DNA from: Ureibacillus galli
Lineage (GTDB): Bacteria; Bacillota; Bacilli; Bacillales_A; Planococcaceae
DNA length: 64,000 nucleotides
Direction: 5' to 3'
Assembly (NCBI RefSeq): GCF_014836845.1
Contig: NZ_JACSQA010000013.1
Span: 1 to 64,000 of the forward strand
Shown: positions 16,030-24,376 of the stretch, piece after piece
How the letters are laid out: each line of letters starts with the position of its first letter
Position numbering within the stretch: the stretch's first letter is position 1
The notes under the pieces: model-generated
What the model was told of the DNA's origin: nothing
Database searches by the model: none
The model's input: the letters and a program-made list of their open reading frames with translations, nothing else
Position numbers and translations under genes: made by a program

Positions 16030-17136
16030 ATGAAGAAAAAGTTTGTTGCTATTATTTTCATGAGTATTTTAGCAGTTCTAGCCTTAGTTGGTTGTAACTC
16101 CGAGGCTGCAGATACTGGCAATGCCAATACGAGTGATGAAACATCAAGTAATCAAGAAAATGCAAGTAACGAAGACACTTCAAAAAATGACGAACCCTTA
16201 ACGGTTGTTTGGTATCCAAATGAGTCGGGCAATGAATTAAAAGCAGCCCGTGATGCTTTAGGTTCATTAATTTCTGAAGCTACTGGCCGTGAAGTAGAAC
16301 ATAAATTAACAACAGATTATGCGATTGCAATTGAAACGATTGCAAATGGTAATGCGCAGGTTGCCTTTATGGGAGCGCAAGGTTATATAGAGGCTAATGA
16401 AAAAAGTTCAGATGTACAACCTTTAGTTGTTCCATCTGGTGCATCTGGAACGCTTGATGACGCTGTATATTATAGTTGGTTAGCAGTACCAAAAGATAAG
16501 GCCGAAGAATATAAAACAAATGGCGAATTCGATATTAATAAAATTGCTGGTAAACGTTTTTCGTTCGTATCCGCTTCATCAACATCGGGATTTAAAGTAC
16601 CTTCCGAAGCGATCGTTAGCCACTTTGGCGAGCAAGAAGAGTACAAAGATTTAACAGCAGAAGATTTAGCAGAATCGAACGATTTATTCCCAGAAGTACT
16701 ATTTGGTGACTCTCACCAAGGTTCCGCTGTAAACATGTTAATGGAACGTTCTGATGTTTCTGCTTTCTGTGATACATGTGTATCCAATTATGTGGAATTA
16801 GTTGAAGGTGAAGCGAATACACCAGGTGCTGTTTATAAAGTAAAGGATGATGCAGCAGCGCCATTCAATAACTTAACTGGTAAAGAGTTCACGTTAATTT
16901 CTGTAACACCGGTATTAAATGCTCCGTTCGTAGTAAATCAATCTGTACTTTCCCCAGAGGAAATTACGGCATTAGAAGAAGCATTTACTTCAGATGAAAC
17001 AGCAAACAATGAGGAAATTTTCGTTCCAGAAGGATCTGAAACACCTGGTTTATTCGAAAAATCTGAAGGTGGAAATGAAAGATTCGTCACTGCTGAAGAC
17101 GCTTGGTTCGATCCAATCCGTGAATTATCGAAATAA
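16030..17136 (+). CDS. phnD: Phosphonate-binding lipoprotein PhnD
   Basis: A 368-residue lipoprotein: lipobox LVGC (C22), an acidic Asn/Ser-rich linker, then a PhnD-type binding domain (LTVVWYPNESGNELKAARDAL, AQVAFMGAQGYIEA, FSFVSASSTSGFKVP, DVSAFCDTC). It delivers phosphonates, or phosphite/phosphate esters, to the PhnCE importer. It starts about 110 nt after the PHP gene, with its own upstream inverted repeat, so it may have a separate promoter. Confidence 0.93.
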   Translation: MKKKFVAIIFMSILAVLALVGCNSEAADTGNANTSDETSSNQENASNEDTSKNDEPLTVVWYPNESGNELKAARDALGSLISEATGREVEHKLTTDYAIAIETIANGNAQVAFMGAQGYIEANEKSSDVQPLVVPSGASGTLDDAVYYSWLAVPKDKAEEYKTNGEFDINKIAGKRFSFVSASSTSGFKVPSEAIVSHFGEQEEYKDLTAEDLAESNDLFPEVLFGDSHQGSAVNMLMERSDVSAFCDTCVSNYVELVEGEANTPGAVYKVKDDAAAPFNNLTGKEFTLISVTPVLNAPFVVNQSVLSPEEITALEEAFTSDETANNEEIFVPEGSETPGLFEKSEGGNERFVTAEDAWFDPIRELSK

Positions 17137-17152
17137 TTTTTGAGAAGAAAAG

Positions 17153-17186
17153 AGAGAGCTTATAAAACTTTATAAGTTCTCTTTTT
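17153..17186 (+). terminator. Attenuating hairpin between phnD and phnC
   Basis: Stem GAGAGCTTATAAA / TTTATAAGTTCTC with two T-G or mismatch positions, followed by TTTTT. A partial terminator here would make the binding protein more abundant than the permease, a common arrangement. Confidence 0.65.
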
Positions 17187-17238
17187 AAAAATCGTGTTTA
17201 AGTAGAAGAGGCTGAGTTATTAAAAAGGAGTTGTCATA

Positions 17239-18072
17239 ATGCAACAGGTTTTGAATAAGGAGCCAATCAATTCGAGCGTCGAAATTTCAAAAAAGGTCCA
17301 AAAGGGAGAAGTGATTTTAAAAGTCCAAGATTTATATAAAAGTTATAATCGCGGCACGCCTGTTCTTCAAGATATTCAAATGGAATTAAAACAGGGAGAA
17401 TTTATTTCGATCATTGGTCCATCAGGTGCTGGGAAATCAACTTTTCTAAGATGTATTAATCGAATGATTGACCCAACGAGCGGAAGTATTGTATTTGATA
17501 ATACGGAGATGACCTCTTTAAAAAAGGCAGATTTACGAAAACAACGGTCAAAAATTGGCATGGTGTTCCAACACTACAATTTAGTTTCACGGTTATCCGT
17601 ATTTGAGAACGTGTTACATGGCAGATTTGGTTATAAATCGACCTTACAAGGAGTGTTTAGTCTTTTTTCGGAAGAAGAAAAGGAGCTAGCGTTATCCATT
17701 TTGGACAAACTCGGTATGAAAGAGTTTGCCTATAAACGATGTGACCAATTAAGTGGTGGGCAAAAACAACGTGTTGGAATAGCACGCGCATTAGTACAAC
17801 AGCCAAAACTTTTACTTTGTGATGAACCAATTGCTTCCCTCGATCCGAATGCTTCAAAGATCATTATGGATCATTTAAAGGATATTAGTGAAACGATGGG
17901 GATTACCGTATTAGTCAATCTTCATCAAGTAGATGTAGCGTTGAAATATTCTGATCGAGTAATTGGGTTAAATAAAGGAAGAATTGTTTATGACGGCGTA
18001 CCTGAAAAGCTTTCTAACTCTGCTATACGAGATATTTACGGATCAGAAATTGAAGATTTGATTTTGGAATAG
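17239..18072 (+). CDS. phnC: Phosphonate importer ATPase PhnC
   Basis: A 277-residue ABC importer ATPase. Walker A is GPSGAGKST, Q-loop VFQHYNLV, signature LSGGQKQR, Walker B LLLCDEPIASLDP, and the switch region reads NLHQVD, as is usual for PhnC. It energises the importer formed by the two PhnE proteins. An N-terminal extension of about 28 residues precedes the domain. Followed after 15 nt by phnE. Confidence 0.94.
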   Translation: MQQVLNKEPINSSVEISKKVQKGEVILKVQDLYKSYNRGTPVLQDIQMELKQGEFISIIGPSGAGKSTFLRCINRMIDPTSGSIVFDNTEMTSLKKADLRKQRSKIGMVFQHYNLVSRLSVFENVLHGRFGYKSTLQGVFSLFSEEEKELALSILDKLGMKEFAYKRCDQLSGGQKQRVGIARALVQQPKLLLCDEPIASLDPNASKIIMDHLKDISETMGITVLVNLHQVDVALKYSDRVIGLNKGRIVYDGVPEKLSNSAIRDIYGSEIEDLILE

Positions 18073-18087
18073 GACGGTGCAAAAGTA

Positions 18088-18879
18088 ATGGACGATCGTC
18101 TTGATATTATTAAAAAAAAGAAAATCCAAATGACAGTAGTGTTACTTATTATGTTACTCATTACGATGGGTACCTCGAGGTTAACCGAGTTTAATTTTAT
18201 TGAAGGATTTCAATCCATACCTGGAACGATTGGGTGGATGGCGGCGAACTTAATTCCAGGTGCAGAGGCGATGGAAAACTTCTCTAAAGTATTATCAAAA
18301 CTTTGGGAAACGATTGTTTTATCCATTATTTCAACTACGACAGCTGGTTTGTTTGCACTGTTCTTCGCTTTATTTGGCTCGAAAACAACGAAAGTAAACG
18401 GACCCCTTGCAGCCTTTTCACGATTAATTGCATCTGTATTCCGTAACATACCGGTCGTAGCATGGGCGTTAGTGCTCGTTATTTCCTTTGGTCATAATGT
18501 TGTAACAGGCTATTTTGCTCTATTCTTCACTACTTTTGGTTTTTTAGTTCGTGCGTTTATCGAAACAATTGATGAAGCAAGTATGGAATCTGTTGAAGCT
18601 TTAAATGCAACAGGGGCTACATATTTCCAAATGGTTTTCCGAGGGGTACTTCCTGAAAGTTTACCGCAAATGGTCAGTTGGTTATTCTTTATGATTGATA
18701 CCAATATAAGAAGTGCTACACTTGTTGGATTATTAACGGGTACTGGAATTGGTTATTTATTTGATTTGTATTATAAACGACTCGATTATGAGACAGTTGG
18801 TTTAATTACAATTTGTATCATTGTAGTCGTCATCGTCATTGAATTTATTTCAAATAAAGTTAGGAGGCTCATTTTGTAA
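18088..18879 (+). CDS. phnE: Phosphonate importer permease PhnE (first)
   Basis: A 263-residue ABC permease with an N-terminal membrane segment near residues 14-26 and about five more. The EAA-loop that contacts the ATPase is VEALNATGATYFQMVFRGVLPESLPQ near residues 170-195. It forms a heterodimer with the product of the next gene. Its stop codon overlaps the next start (TAATG). Confidence 0.93.
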   Translation: MDDRLDIIKKKKIQMTVVLLIMLLITMGTSRLTEFNFIEGFQSIPGTIGWMAANLIPGAEAMENFSKVLSKLWETIVLSIISTTTAGLFALFFALFGSKTTKVNGPLAAFSRLIASVFRNIPVVAWALVLVISFGHNVVTGYFALFFTTFGFLVRAFIETIDEASMESVEALNATGATYFQMVFRGVLPESLPQMVSWLFFMIDTNIRSATLVGLLTGTGIGYLFDLYYKRLDYETVGLITICIIVVVIVIEFISNKVRRLIL

Positions 18880-19730
18880 TGCAGGCTACCTCGTCCATGC
18901 AAAGTAATATAAAGATACGAAACGGAAAGATTCAAATAAAAACATTTAATCGTTCCAATTTTGTATTGCATTTTATTTTAAGTTTTCTCGTTCTTTTTAC
19001 AATCGTGGCGCCGTTCTTTTTAGAATATGGCGCAATCGATATCCAAACGGCCATTTTCTACACTTTAGATAATTTGAAAATGATGTTTTTACAGCCTGCT
19101 TTGAGTCAAGTTACGTTAACTGCAGCGTTGTATCAAATTTTAATTACGTTAGCATTGGCTTTTTTATCAACATTAATCGGTGCTGTAATCTCCTTTTTCT
19201 TAGCGATACTTAGTGCGAAAAACTTAATGCCTTCTTATATTTCAAACGTCATTATCGCTTTTAATTCCTTTATTCGCGCGGTACCTACCGTATTATGGGT
19301 ATTAATCTTTGCCATTGTAGCGGGTCTAGGTAGTGTGGCGGCAATATTAGGGATGACGTTACACACCATTGCATATTTAACAAAAGCCTACGCAGAATCC
19401 TTTGAAGAAATCGATAATGGAATGATCGAAGCATTGCGAGCGACTGGCGCAAAATGGTGGCACATTATCATACATGTTGTGTTACCCCAAACTTCGTCTT
19501 ATATGGTATCCTGGACATTCCTTCGTTTTGAAACAAACTATGGTGTAGCAATTGCGATGGGGGCGGCAGCTGCAGCAGGTGGTATTGGGTTTGAATTATT
19601 TATGGCATCAAGCTTCTATTATGATTTGCATGAAGTCGGAATGATAACTTACTTCGCATTAATTATTGCCCTTATTTTAGAGTTCATCTCTATTCGTATT
19701 AAAAATAAGTTAATAGGCAGCAAATCATAA
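18879..19730 (+). CDS. phnE: Phosphonate importer permease PhnE (second)
   Basis: A 283-residue ABC permease, partner of the preceding PhnE. The EAA loop is IEALRATGAKWWHIIIHVVLPQTSSYM. It shares only general pattern with the first PhnE, so the pore is a heterodimer. Last gene of the phosphonate region. Confidence 0.93.
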   Translation: MQATSSMQSNIKIRNGKIQIKTFNRSNFVLHFILSFLVLFTIVAPFFLEYGAIDIQTAIFYTLDNLKMMFLQPALSQVTLTAALYQILITLALAFLSTLIGAVISFFLAILSAKNLMPSYISNVIIAFNSFIRAVPTVLWVLIFAIVAGLGSVAAILGMTLHTIAYLTKAYAESFEEIDNGMIEALRATGAKWWHIIIHVVLPQTSSYMVSWTFLRFETNYGVAIAMGAAAAAGGIGFELFMASSFYYDLHEVGMITYFALIIALILEFISIRIKNKLIGSKS

Positions 19731-19746
19731 AAAAAGGAAAGTTAAA

Positions 19747-19776
19747 GTCCCTCTAAAATCGGGGGATTTTTTACGT
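19747..19776 (+). terminator. Weak terminator after the phn genes
   Basis: A short GTCCCTC / CGGGGGA hairpin with mismatches, followed by six T residues. Confidence 0.4.
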
Positions 19777-19852
19777 TTAAAAAAGTTACATAAACGATTC
19801 ATCGCAATTTGAGATTGTTTTAATACTTTTATTGCATATTTAACAGTATTTT

Positions 19853-19882
19853 GTTGTATTTCGAGGGTAAACTGTGTATGAT
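19853..19882 (+). promoter_or_regulatory. Sigma-A promoter of a small acidic ORF
   Basis: TTGTAT (19853-19858), an 18-nt spacer and TATGAT (19877-19882), about 40 nt before the GTG start at 19924. Confidence 0.5.
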
Positions 19883-19923
19883 ATAAAATATCTGAAAATT
19901 CAAACTAAGGAGTGTTGCACAAG

Positions 19924-20067
19924 GTGAATAATTTATTATTATCTAAGTTTGAAACTTATTTATTGGATGAGAAATTAGAGATAGAATGTGAAGAAATGGA
20001 AGAATATATAAATGAGGAATCGAACAACTACGAAGAATATCCACCTGGATTCTTCTCTGATTTATAG
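19924..20067 (+). CDS. Small acidic protein, unrecognised
   Basis: A 47-residue ORF with GTG start, 11 nt downstream of AAGGAG. It starts MNNLLLSKFETYLL, continues with a run rich in Glu (about 15 acidic residues) and ends EEYPPGFFSDL. It has its own promoter and a strong terminator, so it looks like an independent short gene rather than noise. I do not recognise the family. It has no membrane segment. Confidence 0.5.
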   Translation: MNNLLLSKFETYLLDEKLEIECEEMEEYINEESNNYEEYPPGFFSDL

Positions 20068-20080
20068 AATATGTTGGCGG

Positions 20081-20113
20081 CGACAAATCCTTTAAGGAGT
20101 TTGTCGTTTTTTT
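20081..20113 (+). terminator. Terminator after the small acidic ORF
   Basis: Stem CGACAAA-TCC / GGA-TTTGTCG with one bulged G and seven T residues. Confidence 0.88.
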
Positions 20114-20229
20114 ATTTCATATATCATTCTTTCAACGTCTTAATTTTGATTGGTGGGCAGAAGCGGTTAATATTTACTGGATGGTTATGTATAATAGAAT
20201 AAGTGAAATAAAAATCGAGGTGCGAAAAC

Positions 20230-21342
20230 ATGGGGCAGGTTAGAACATACGAGGAAGTTATCTATGGATGGTTTGAGCATTTTCATGAGAATCCAGAAGT
20301 TAGTTGGAAAGAAGTAGAGACGACTAAAAAAATTGCATCGATATTAGATGAAATGGGAGTAAATTACAAACTTTTTTCTGATTTAACGGGTCTTATTGCG
20401 GAAATTGGTCAAGGCAAAGAAGTGATTGCTATAAGAGCGGACATTGATGCATTATGGCAAGAAGTGGATGGGGAAATGCGTGCAAATCATTCTTGTGGTC
20501 ATGACGCTAATATTTCCATGGTTTTAGGTGCCCTCCTTCAGTTAAAAGATCAACCTTTAAATAAACGTATTCGATTTATTTTTCAACCGGCCGAAGAGAC
20601 TGGCGGTGGAGCGATTGAAATGGTTAAACGTGGAGTTGTAGATGATGTATCGCACTTGTTTGGAGTTCATTTACGTCCAATAGAGGAATTGCCTCTAGGA
20701 AAAATTACTCCAGCTATTCATCATGGGGCAGCTTTATTTTTAAACGGTTCTATTCATGGAATTGATGCCCATGGTGCTAGACCCCATCAAGGAAAAAATG
20801 CCATCGATGTTATTTTTGCAATTCAACAGCTGTTAAAGAATATTTATATAAATCCATTCGAAGTGTATAGTGCGAAATTGACAAAAATCGTTGCGGATGG
20901 GGGAAGCACAAACATAATTCCTGGAAATGCGACTTTCTCAATGGATGTCCGCGCCCAAAAAAATGCAGTCCTAGACGAAATCCAACAAAAAATCGAAGAA
21001 GGATTTAAGTCAATAGGTGAAATGTATGGAGTGAAGATTTGTTGGGATTGGGTCGATAAAACGCCAGGAGCAGAAGTTTCTGAAGAAGCGATGAAAATGG
21101 CAAAAGCTTCGATTGTAGAATCTTTAGGTGTTGAGTGTTTAGAAAAACCAATTTCCACACCAGGAAGCGATGATTTCCATTACTACACTGTTTTACGCCC
21201 CCATCTAAAAGCGACAATGATTGGTATCGGGGCTGATTTAGCACCTGGTTTACATCATCCTAAAATGACGTTCAATAAAGAGGCGTTAATTACAGGTGCA
21301 AAAGTATTAACAACCTTACTAAGCAATGCAGCAAAAAGATAA
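20230..21342 (+). CDS. M20 family amidohydrolase, probable N-acyl-L-amino acid hydrolase
   Basis: A 370-residue M20 metallopeptidase-family protein of the aminoacylase/AmhX type. Metal-binding stretches are RADIDALW near residues 76-83, NHSCGHDAN near 91-99, FQPAEETGGGA near 118-128, VHLRP, and a late GLHHP. The neighbours are an enolase-superfamily racemase and a GNAT acyltransferase. In Geobacillus kaustophilus an equivalent trio converts D- to L-amino acids through N-succinyl intermediates, with the M20 enzyme as the desuccinylase. That is the best inference. A general amidohydrolase role is the alternative. Confidence 0.82.
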   Translation: MGQVRTYEEVIYGWFEHFHENPEVSWKEVETTKKIASILDEMGVNYKLFSDLTGLIAEIGQGKEVIAIRADIDALWQEVDGEMRANHSCGHDANISMVLGALLQLKDQPLNKRIRFIFQPAEETGGGAIEMVKRGVVDDVSHLFGVHLRPIEELPLGKITPAIHHGAALFLNGSIHGIDAHGARPHQGKNAIDVIFAIQQLLKNIYINPFEVYSAKLTKIVADGGSTNIIPGNATFSMDVRAQKNAVLDEIQQKIEEGFKSIGEMYGVKICWDWVDKTPGAEVSEEAMKMAKASIVESLGVECLEKPISTPGSDDFHYYTVLRPHLKATMIGIGADLAPGLHHPKMTFNKEALITGAKVLTTLLSNAAKR

Positions 21343-21375
21343 CGACTATAGAGAGACAAAAGGAAGTTTAAGTTA

Positions 21376-22494
21376 ATGAAAATTAAACAAATTGAAATTT
21401 TTGCAGTAAATTTACCTTTAATTAAACCGTTTATTATTAGTTACGCTACTTATCCTCATATCCAATCAATTATCGTAAAAATGACGACCGAGTGTGGTCT
21501 TGTAGGTTGGGGAGAGTGTGTTCCAGATGAACATATTACGGGGGAAACTCCCGAGTCTACTTATGCCATGTTGAAAAATACATTGGCTCCATCTATGATT
21601 GGACAAAATCCAATGGAATTTGAAAGAATCCACGAATTGATGGATAAAAAAGTACACAAAGCACCAGCTGCTAAAGCGGCCATCGATATTGCGTGCTTTG
21701 ATGTTGTAGGAAAAAAAATAGGGGTTCCTGTTTATCAATTGTTAGGTGGACGCTATCATGAAAAGTTCCCAGTAACCCATGTATTAAGCATTGATGATTC
21801 AGAAAAAATGGCGGATGAAGCCGAGGAAAAGGTGAAAGAAGGTTATCAGTCATTTAAAATGAAAGTTGGCGTGGACGTTGCTGGTGATGTAAAGCGAATT
21901 AAAGCGGTTCGTAAACGCGTCGGAGAAGAAATCGCGATTCGCGTAGATGTGAACCAAGGTTGGGTAAATAGCGCCAATACCCTTCAAGCAATACGTCATT
22001 TAGAGTCGTTAGGAATTGATTGGTTAGAGCAACCTGTTTTACAGGACGACATCGATGCTATGGTTGAAATAAAAGCAAAATCTACCGTGCCTGTTATGAT
22101 CGATGAAGGAATTCGCGATATGAATGACATGCGAGAAATTATTGCGAAGCGGGCAGCCGATAAAATTAATATTAAGTTAATGAAGTGCGGAGGTATCTAT
22201 CCTGCAATGAAACTTGCCAATATGGCGGAGATGGCAGGGATAGAATGTCAAATTGGGTCAATGGTTGAATCTTCGATTGGCTCAGCAGCGGGATTCCATG
22301 TAGCCTTCTCAAAAAAAATTATAAAAAGTGTGGAGTTAACGGGTCCTGTTAAATTCTCTCAAGATTTAGGCGATTTAAAAGAAAGCTATATCATTCCATT
22401 TATCCAATTAAACGAACGTCCTGGTTTAGGTGTAGAGGTGAATGAAGCAGTACTTGCTCAACTTACCCAACATTCGGATAAAGTAGGTGAGTAG
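21376..22494 (+). CDS. Enolase-superfamily racemase (N-acylamino acid racemase or dipeptide epimerase)
   Basis: A 372-residue member of the muconate lactonizing subgroup of the enolase superfamily. The acid-base lysines are K161 and K163 in FKMKVG and K267 in NIKLMK. The metal ligands are D191 in VDVNQG, E218 in WLEQP and D243 in MIDEG. Family members include Ala-Glu dipeptide epimerase, N-succinylamino acid racemase and muconate cycloisomerase. The C-terminal SMVESSIGSAAGFHVA lacks the DxD that I associate with Ala-Glu epimerases, and the GNAT and M20 neighbours favour N-succinylamino acid racemase. The next gene overlaps by 8 nt. Confidence 0.82.
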   Translation: MKIKQIEIFAVNLPLIKPFIISYATYPHIQSIIVKMTTECGLVGWGECVPDEHITGETPESTYAMLKNTLAPSMIGQNPMEFERIHELMDKKVHKAPAAKAAIDIACFDVVGKKIGVPVYQLLGGRYHEKFPVTHVLSIDDSEKMADEAEEKVKEGYQSFKMKVGVDVAGDVKRIKAVRKRVGEEIAIRVDVNQGWVNSANTLQAIRHLESLGIDWLEQPVLQDDIDAMVEIKAKSTVPVMIDEGIRDMNDMREIIAKRAADKINIKLMKCGGIYPAMKLANMAEMAGIECQIGSMVESSIGSAAGFHVAFSKKIIKSVELTGPVKFSQDLGDLKESYIIPFIQLNERPGLGVEVNEAVLAQLTQHSDKVGE

Positions 22495-23185
22495 GGTGAA
22501 TACAATTTATGAAGGCATATTGGACGAACAGTCTTACTATGTAAAAATACTAAATAAAAGCGATTTACCAAAAGTACTTGCTTTGCAAGAGGTTGTTTAT
22601 GAAGCGTTACCTAATAAAGACATTTTACAACCATTATCTGAAGAGGAATTTTTAGTAATGCTAAAAGGTGATGGGTTACTCATCGGTACATTCGTTGGGG
22701 AGAAATTAATCGCATTTCGTGGAGTAGTAGCTCCGAAAATTGATGAAGAACATTTAGGATATGATATTGGACTAGTAAAAGAGTCCGATTTAAAACGTGT
22801 TCTTTATCAAGAAATATCCAATGTCCACCCAGATTACCGTGGGTATGGATTACAAAAAACATTAGCGAAAGTGATTATGAGACAAATTGATATGAATCAA
22901 TATGATTATTTAGCAGCGACCGTTATGCCCTATAATATAGCAAGTTTAAAAGATAAATTTGCTCAAGGTTTTTATATTGTTTCTTTAAAATATATTTATG
23001 GTGGGAAATTGCGTTATGTTTTTGCGTTAGACTTACGTGAGGAACCAAACTATGAAGATGAACCGGTAACGATCTCGATGGGTGATGTAGAAAGTCAACA
23101 AAGGTTATTACAGGAAGGTTTTATAGGTGTTGAGATGAAACCTTTAGGGAATGATTGGGTAGTTATATATAAGAAGAAAAGATAG
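22487..23185 (+). CDS. GNAT family N-acyltransferase
   Basis: A 232-residue protein with a GNAT fold. EISNVHPDYRGYGLQKTLAK near residues 104-124 is the acetyl/succinyl-CoA-binding motif A, and ATVMPYNIASLKDKFAQGF is the downstream motif B. In the proposed D-amino acid pathway it would succinylate the D-amino acid. It starts at GTG 22487, overlapping the racemase gene; GTG 22496 is an alternative. Last gene of the three-gene operon. Confidence 0.8.
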   Translation: MSRVNTIYEGILDEQSYYVKILNKSDLPKVLALQEVVYEALPNKDILQPLSEEEFLVMLKGDGLLIGTFVGEKLIAFRGVVAPKIDEEHLGYDIGLVKESDLKRVLYQEISNVHPDYRGYGLQKTLAKVIMRQIDMNQYDYLAATVMPYNIASLKDKFAQGFYIVSLKYIYGGKLRYVFALDLREEPNYEDEPVTISMGDVESQQRLLQEGFIGVEMKPLGNDWVVIYKKKR

Positions 23186-23213
23186 TAAAGGACAAGGGTC
23201 AATTTATATATAG

Positions 23214-23258
23214 AAAAGCGCATGTATGCTGAGAGGAACAGCACGCATGCGCTTTTTA
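23214..23258. terminator. Bidirectional terminator
   Basis: Stem AAAAGCGCATG / CATGCGCTTTT with an inner TGCT/AGCA helix. T runs on both strands separate the GNAT gene from the converging FhuF-like gene. Confidence 0.88.
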
Positions 23259-23262
23259 ATCG

Positions 23263-23979
23263 TTATTTCATTGGGCAAAACTCGCAACGTAATAAGCCAG
23301 GAACATCCTTTGAAAAACAACAGCTTTTTCGTAAAGGTCTATTTACTAATTGGGCCGGATTTTTCCCCTCTGTATATTGATAAAACCAAGATTTTGTTGA
23401 AAAACGTTGCCATACTTTTGTATCCTCTAAAATTTCTAGATCCTCAAAGGCACGATCAGCAAGTAACGGATTTTCTAGTAGTTCATAATAATTCCACAAC
23501 ATGTATCCAAAAATATTCTCCCATAAAGTTAACGGGGAAATCGAAGTCGTTTTCCGTAATTGCTGAATGACTTCATGGCATTGGTATAATAATTTTCCAA
23601 TGACATATTCTCGCTCATCTTCCTCCACATATCGGAAATCATTAGGGGTGATGAAAGTTCCGAGCGTATTGACACCATACTCATTTATAAGGCTATATCG
23701 AATATCTTCCCTTTTTCCATCCCATATTTCATCATACATCGCTAGCATGTGAAATTGGGTAGCAATGAACATTCCAAATCGTCTTCCAAAGTGCGAAATG
23801 GCAGCAGCTTCCGTACTTGCTTGGGTAATGCCCATCATTAAATTTCTAAAATCGGTTAAATAAAAATCTCTATGTAAATTTTCTAATGTAAATAATGGCC
23901 GTTCAGGATCTTCGGTAAAAATACTAAAAGAGTTCAAAACACGTATTTGTTCATACGTAAGGGCAGGCATTTCTTTCAC
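23263..23979 (-). CDS. FhuF-like [2Fe-2S] protein, probable iron metabolism
   Basis: A 238-residue protein ending RKSCCFSKDVPGLLRCEFC, that is C-C-x10-C-x2-C, the [2Fe-2S]-binding signature of FhuF-type ferric siderophore reductases. The body has a mostly helical pattern also seen in siderophore-synthetase C-terminal domains. Reduction of siderophore-bound iron in the cytoplasm is inferred. RBS GAAGGTGAAAG before the ATG. The imperfect dyad TTTCATCA/TGATGAAA at 24005-24024 lies in its upstream region. A Fur box lies 240 nt upstream but fits a promoter on the other strand better. Confidence 0.7.
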   Translation of the reverse strand: MKEMPALTYEQIRVLNSFSIFTEDPERPLFTLENLHRDFYLTDFRNLMMGITQASTEAAAISHFGRRFGMFIATQFHMLAMYDEIWDGKREDIRYSLINEYGVNTLGTFITPNDFRYVEEDEREYVIGKLLYQCHEVIQQLRKTTSISPLTLWENIFGYMLWNYYELLENPLLADRAFEDLEILEDTKVWQRFSTKSWFYQYTEGKNPAQLVNRPLRKSCCFSKDVPGLLRCEFCPMK

Positions 23980-24004
23980 CTTCTTTTTACATTAACTATA
24001 ACAT

Positions 24005-24024
24005 TTTCATCACTGCTGATGAAA
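24005..24024. promoter_or_regulatory. Palindrome upstream of the FhuF-like gene
   Basis: Perfect inverted repeat TTTCATCA-N4-TGATGAAA. It lies just downstream of a TATAAT on the minus strand, so it could be an operator for the FhuF-like gene. No regulator is identified. Confidence 0.4.
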
Positions 24025-24206
24025 TTATAAGTATGTTGAGAAACCCTTAGTAAGTAGATGGAACAGTAAAGCGCCTTTTTTCGTCTATTAAAGAAATCCA
24101 AGGAAATTATTTTCCTTAGTTATTTTAATATACTGACGAATTCCGTTAGGAAAAGGCTAATTATTGGGGATTGTTATAACAATTTTAAAAAAAATTGGTA
24201 AAAATG

Positions 24207-24239
24207 TTGACATTTTAATTGAAAATGATTATCATTATC
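24207..24239 (+). promoter_or_regulatory. Fur box over a sigma-A promoter
   Basis: TTGACA (24207-24212), a 17-nt spacer and TATCAT (24230-24235). GAAAATGATTATCATTATC at 24221-24239 matches 17 of 19 positions of the Fur consensus and covers the spacer and -10. Iron-loaded Fur should block this plus-strand promoter. No protein gene follows on the plus strand. Confidence 0.85.
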
Positions 24240-24241
24240 GT

Positions 24242-24376
24242 ATAAACAAAAACTTATTACTTAACTGTAATAAGCTTTTCTCCAGTAAACTATTCTAACG
24301 TTCTCCCCCCTAATTAGAACGTTGGGACAATTTATAAGGTCGGCTTCAACTTTGAAGCTCGGCCTCTTTTTCTTTT
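24242..24376 (+). ncRNA. Candidate Fur-regulated C-rich small RNA
   Basis: Predicted transcript of about 130 nt from the Fur-controlled promoter. Hairpin 1 is CTTATTAC/GTAATAAG (24253-24274). Hairpin 2 is AACGTTCT/AGAACGTT (24297-24323), whose 11-nt loop opens with six C residues, the kind of unpaired C run that Gram-positive sRNAs use to mask Shine-Dalgarno sequences. The terminator stem (24338-24364, one bulged T) and its TCTTTTTCTTTT tail lie inside the 3' end of the converging DMT gene. By position, control and C-rich loop it is an analogue of B. subtilis FsrA, the Fur-regulated sRNA of iron sparing. I see no clear sequence identity to FsrA. Confidence 0.6.

Noticed and set aside
21376-22494. 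Naming the racemase ykfB (Ala-Glu dipeptide epimerase)
   Set aside because: The neighbours are not the ykfABCD dipeptide genes, and the expected C-terminal DxD is not visible. A broader name is safer.
23263-24239. Fur box at 24221 as the control site of the FhuF-like gene
   Set aside because: It is 240 nt from that start and overlaps a consensus promoter on the opposite strand. A second, weaker role remains possible.
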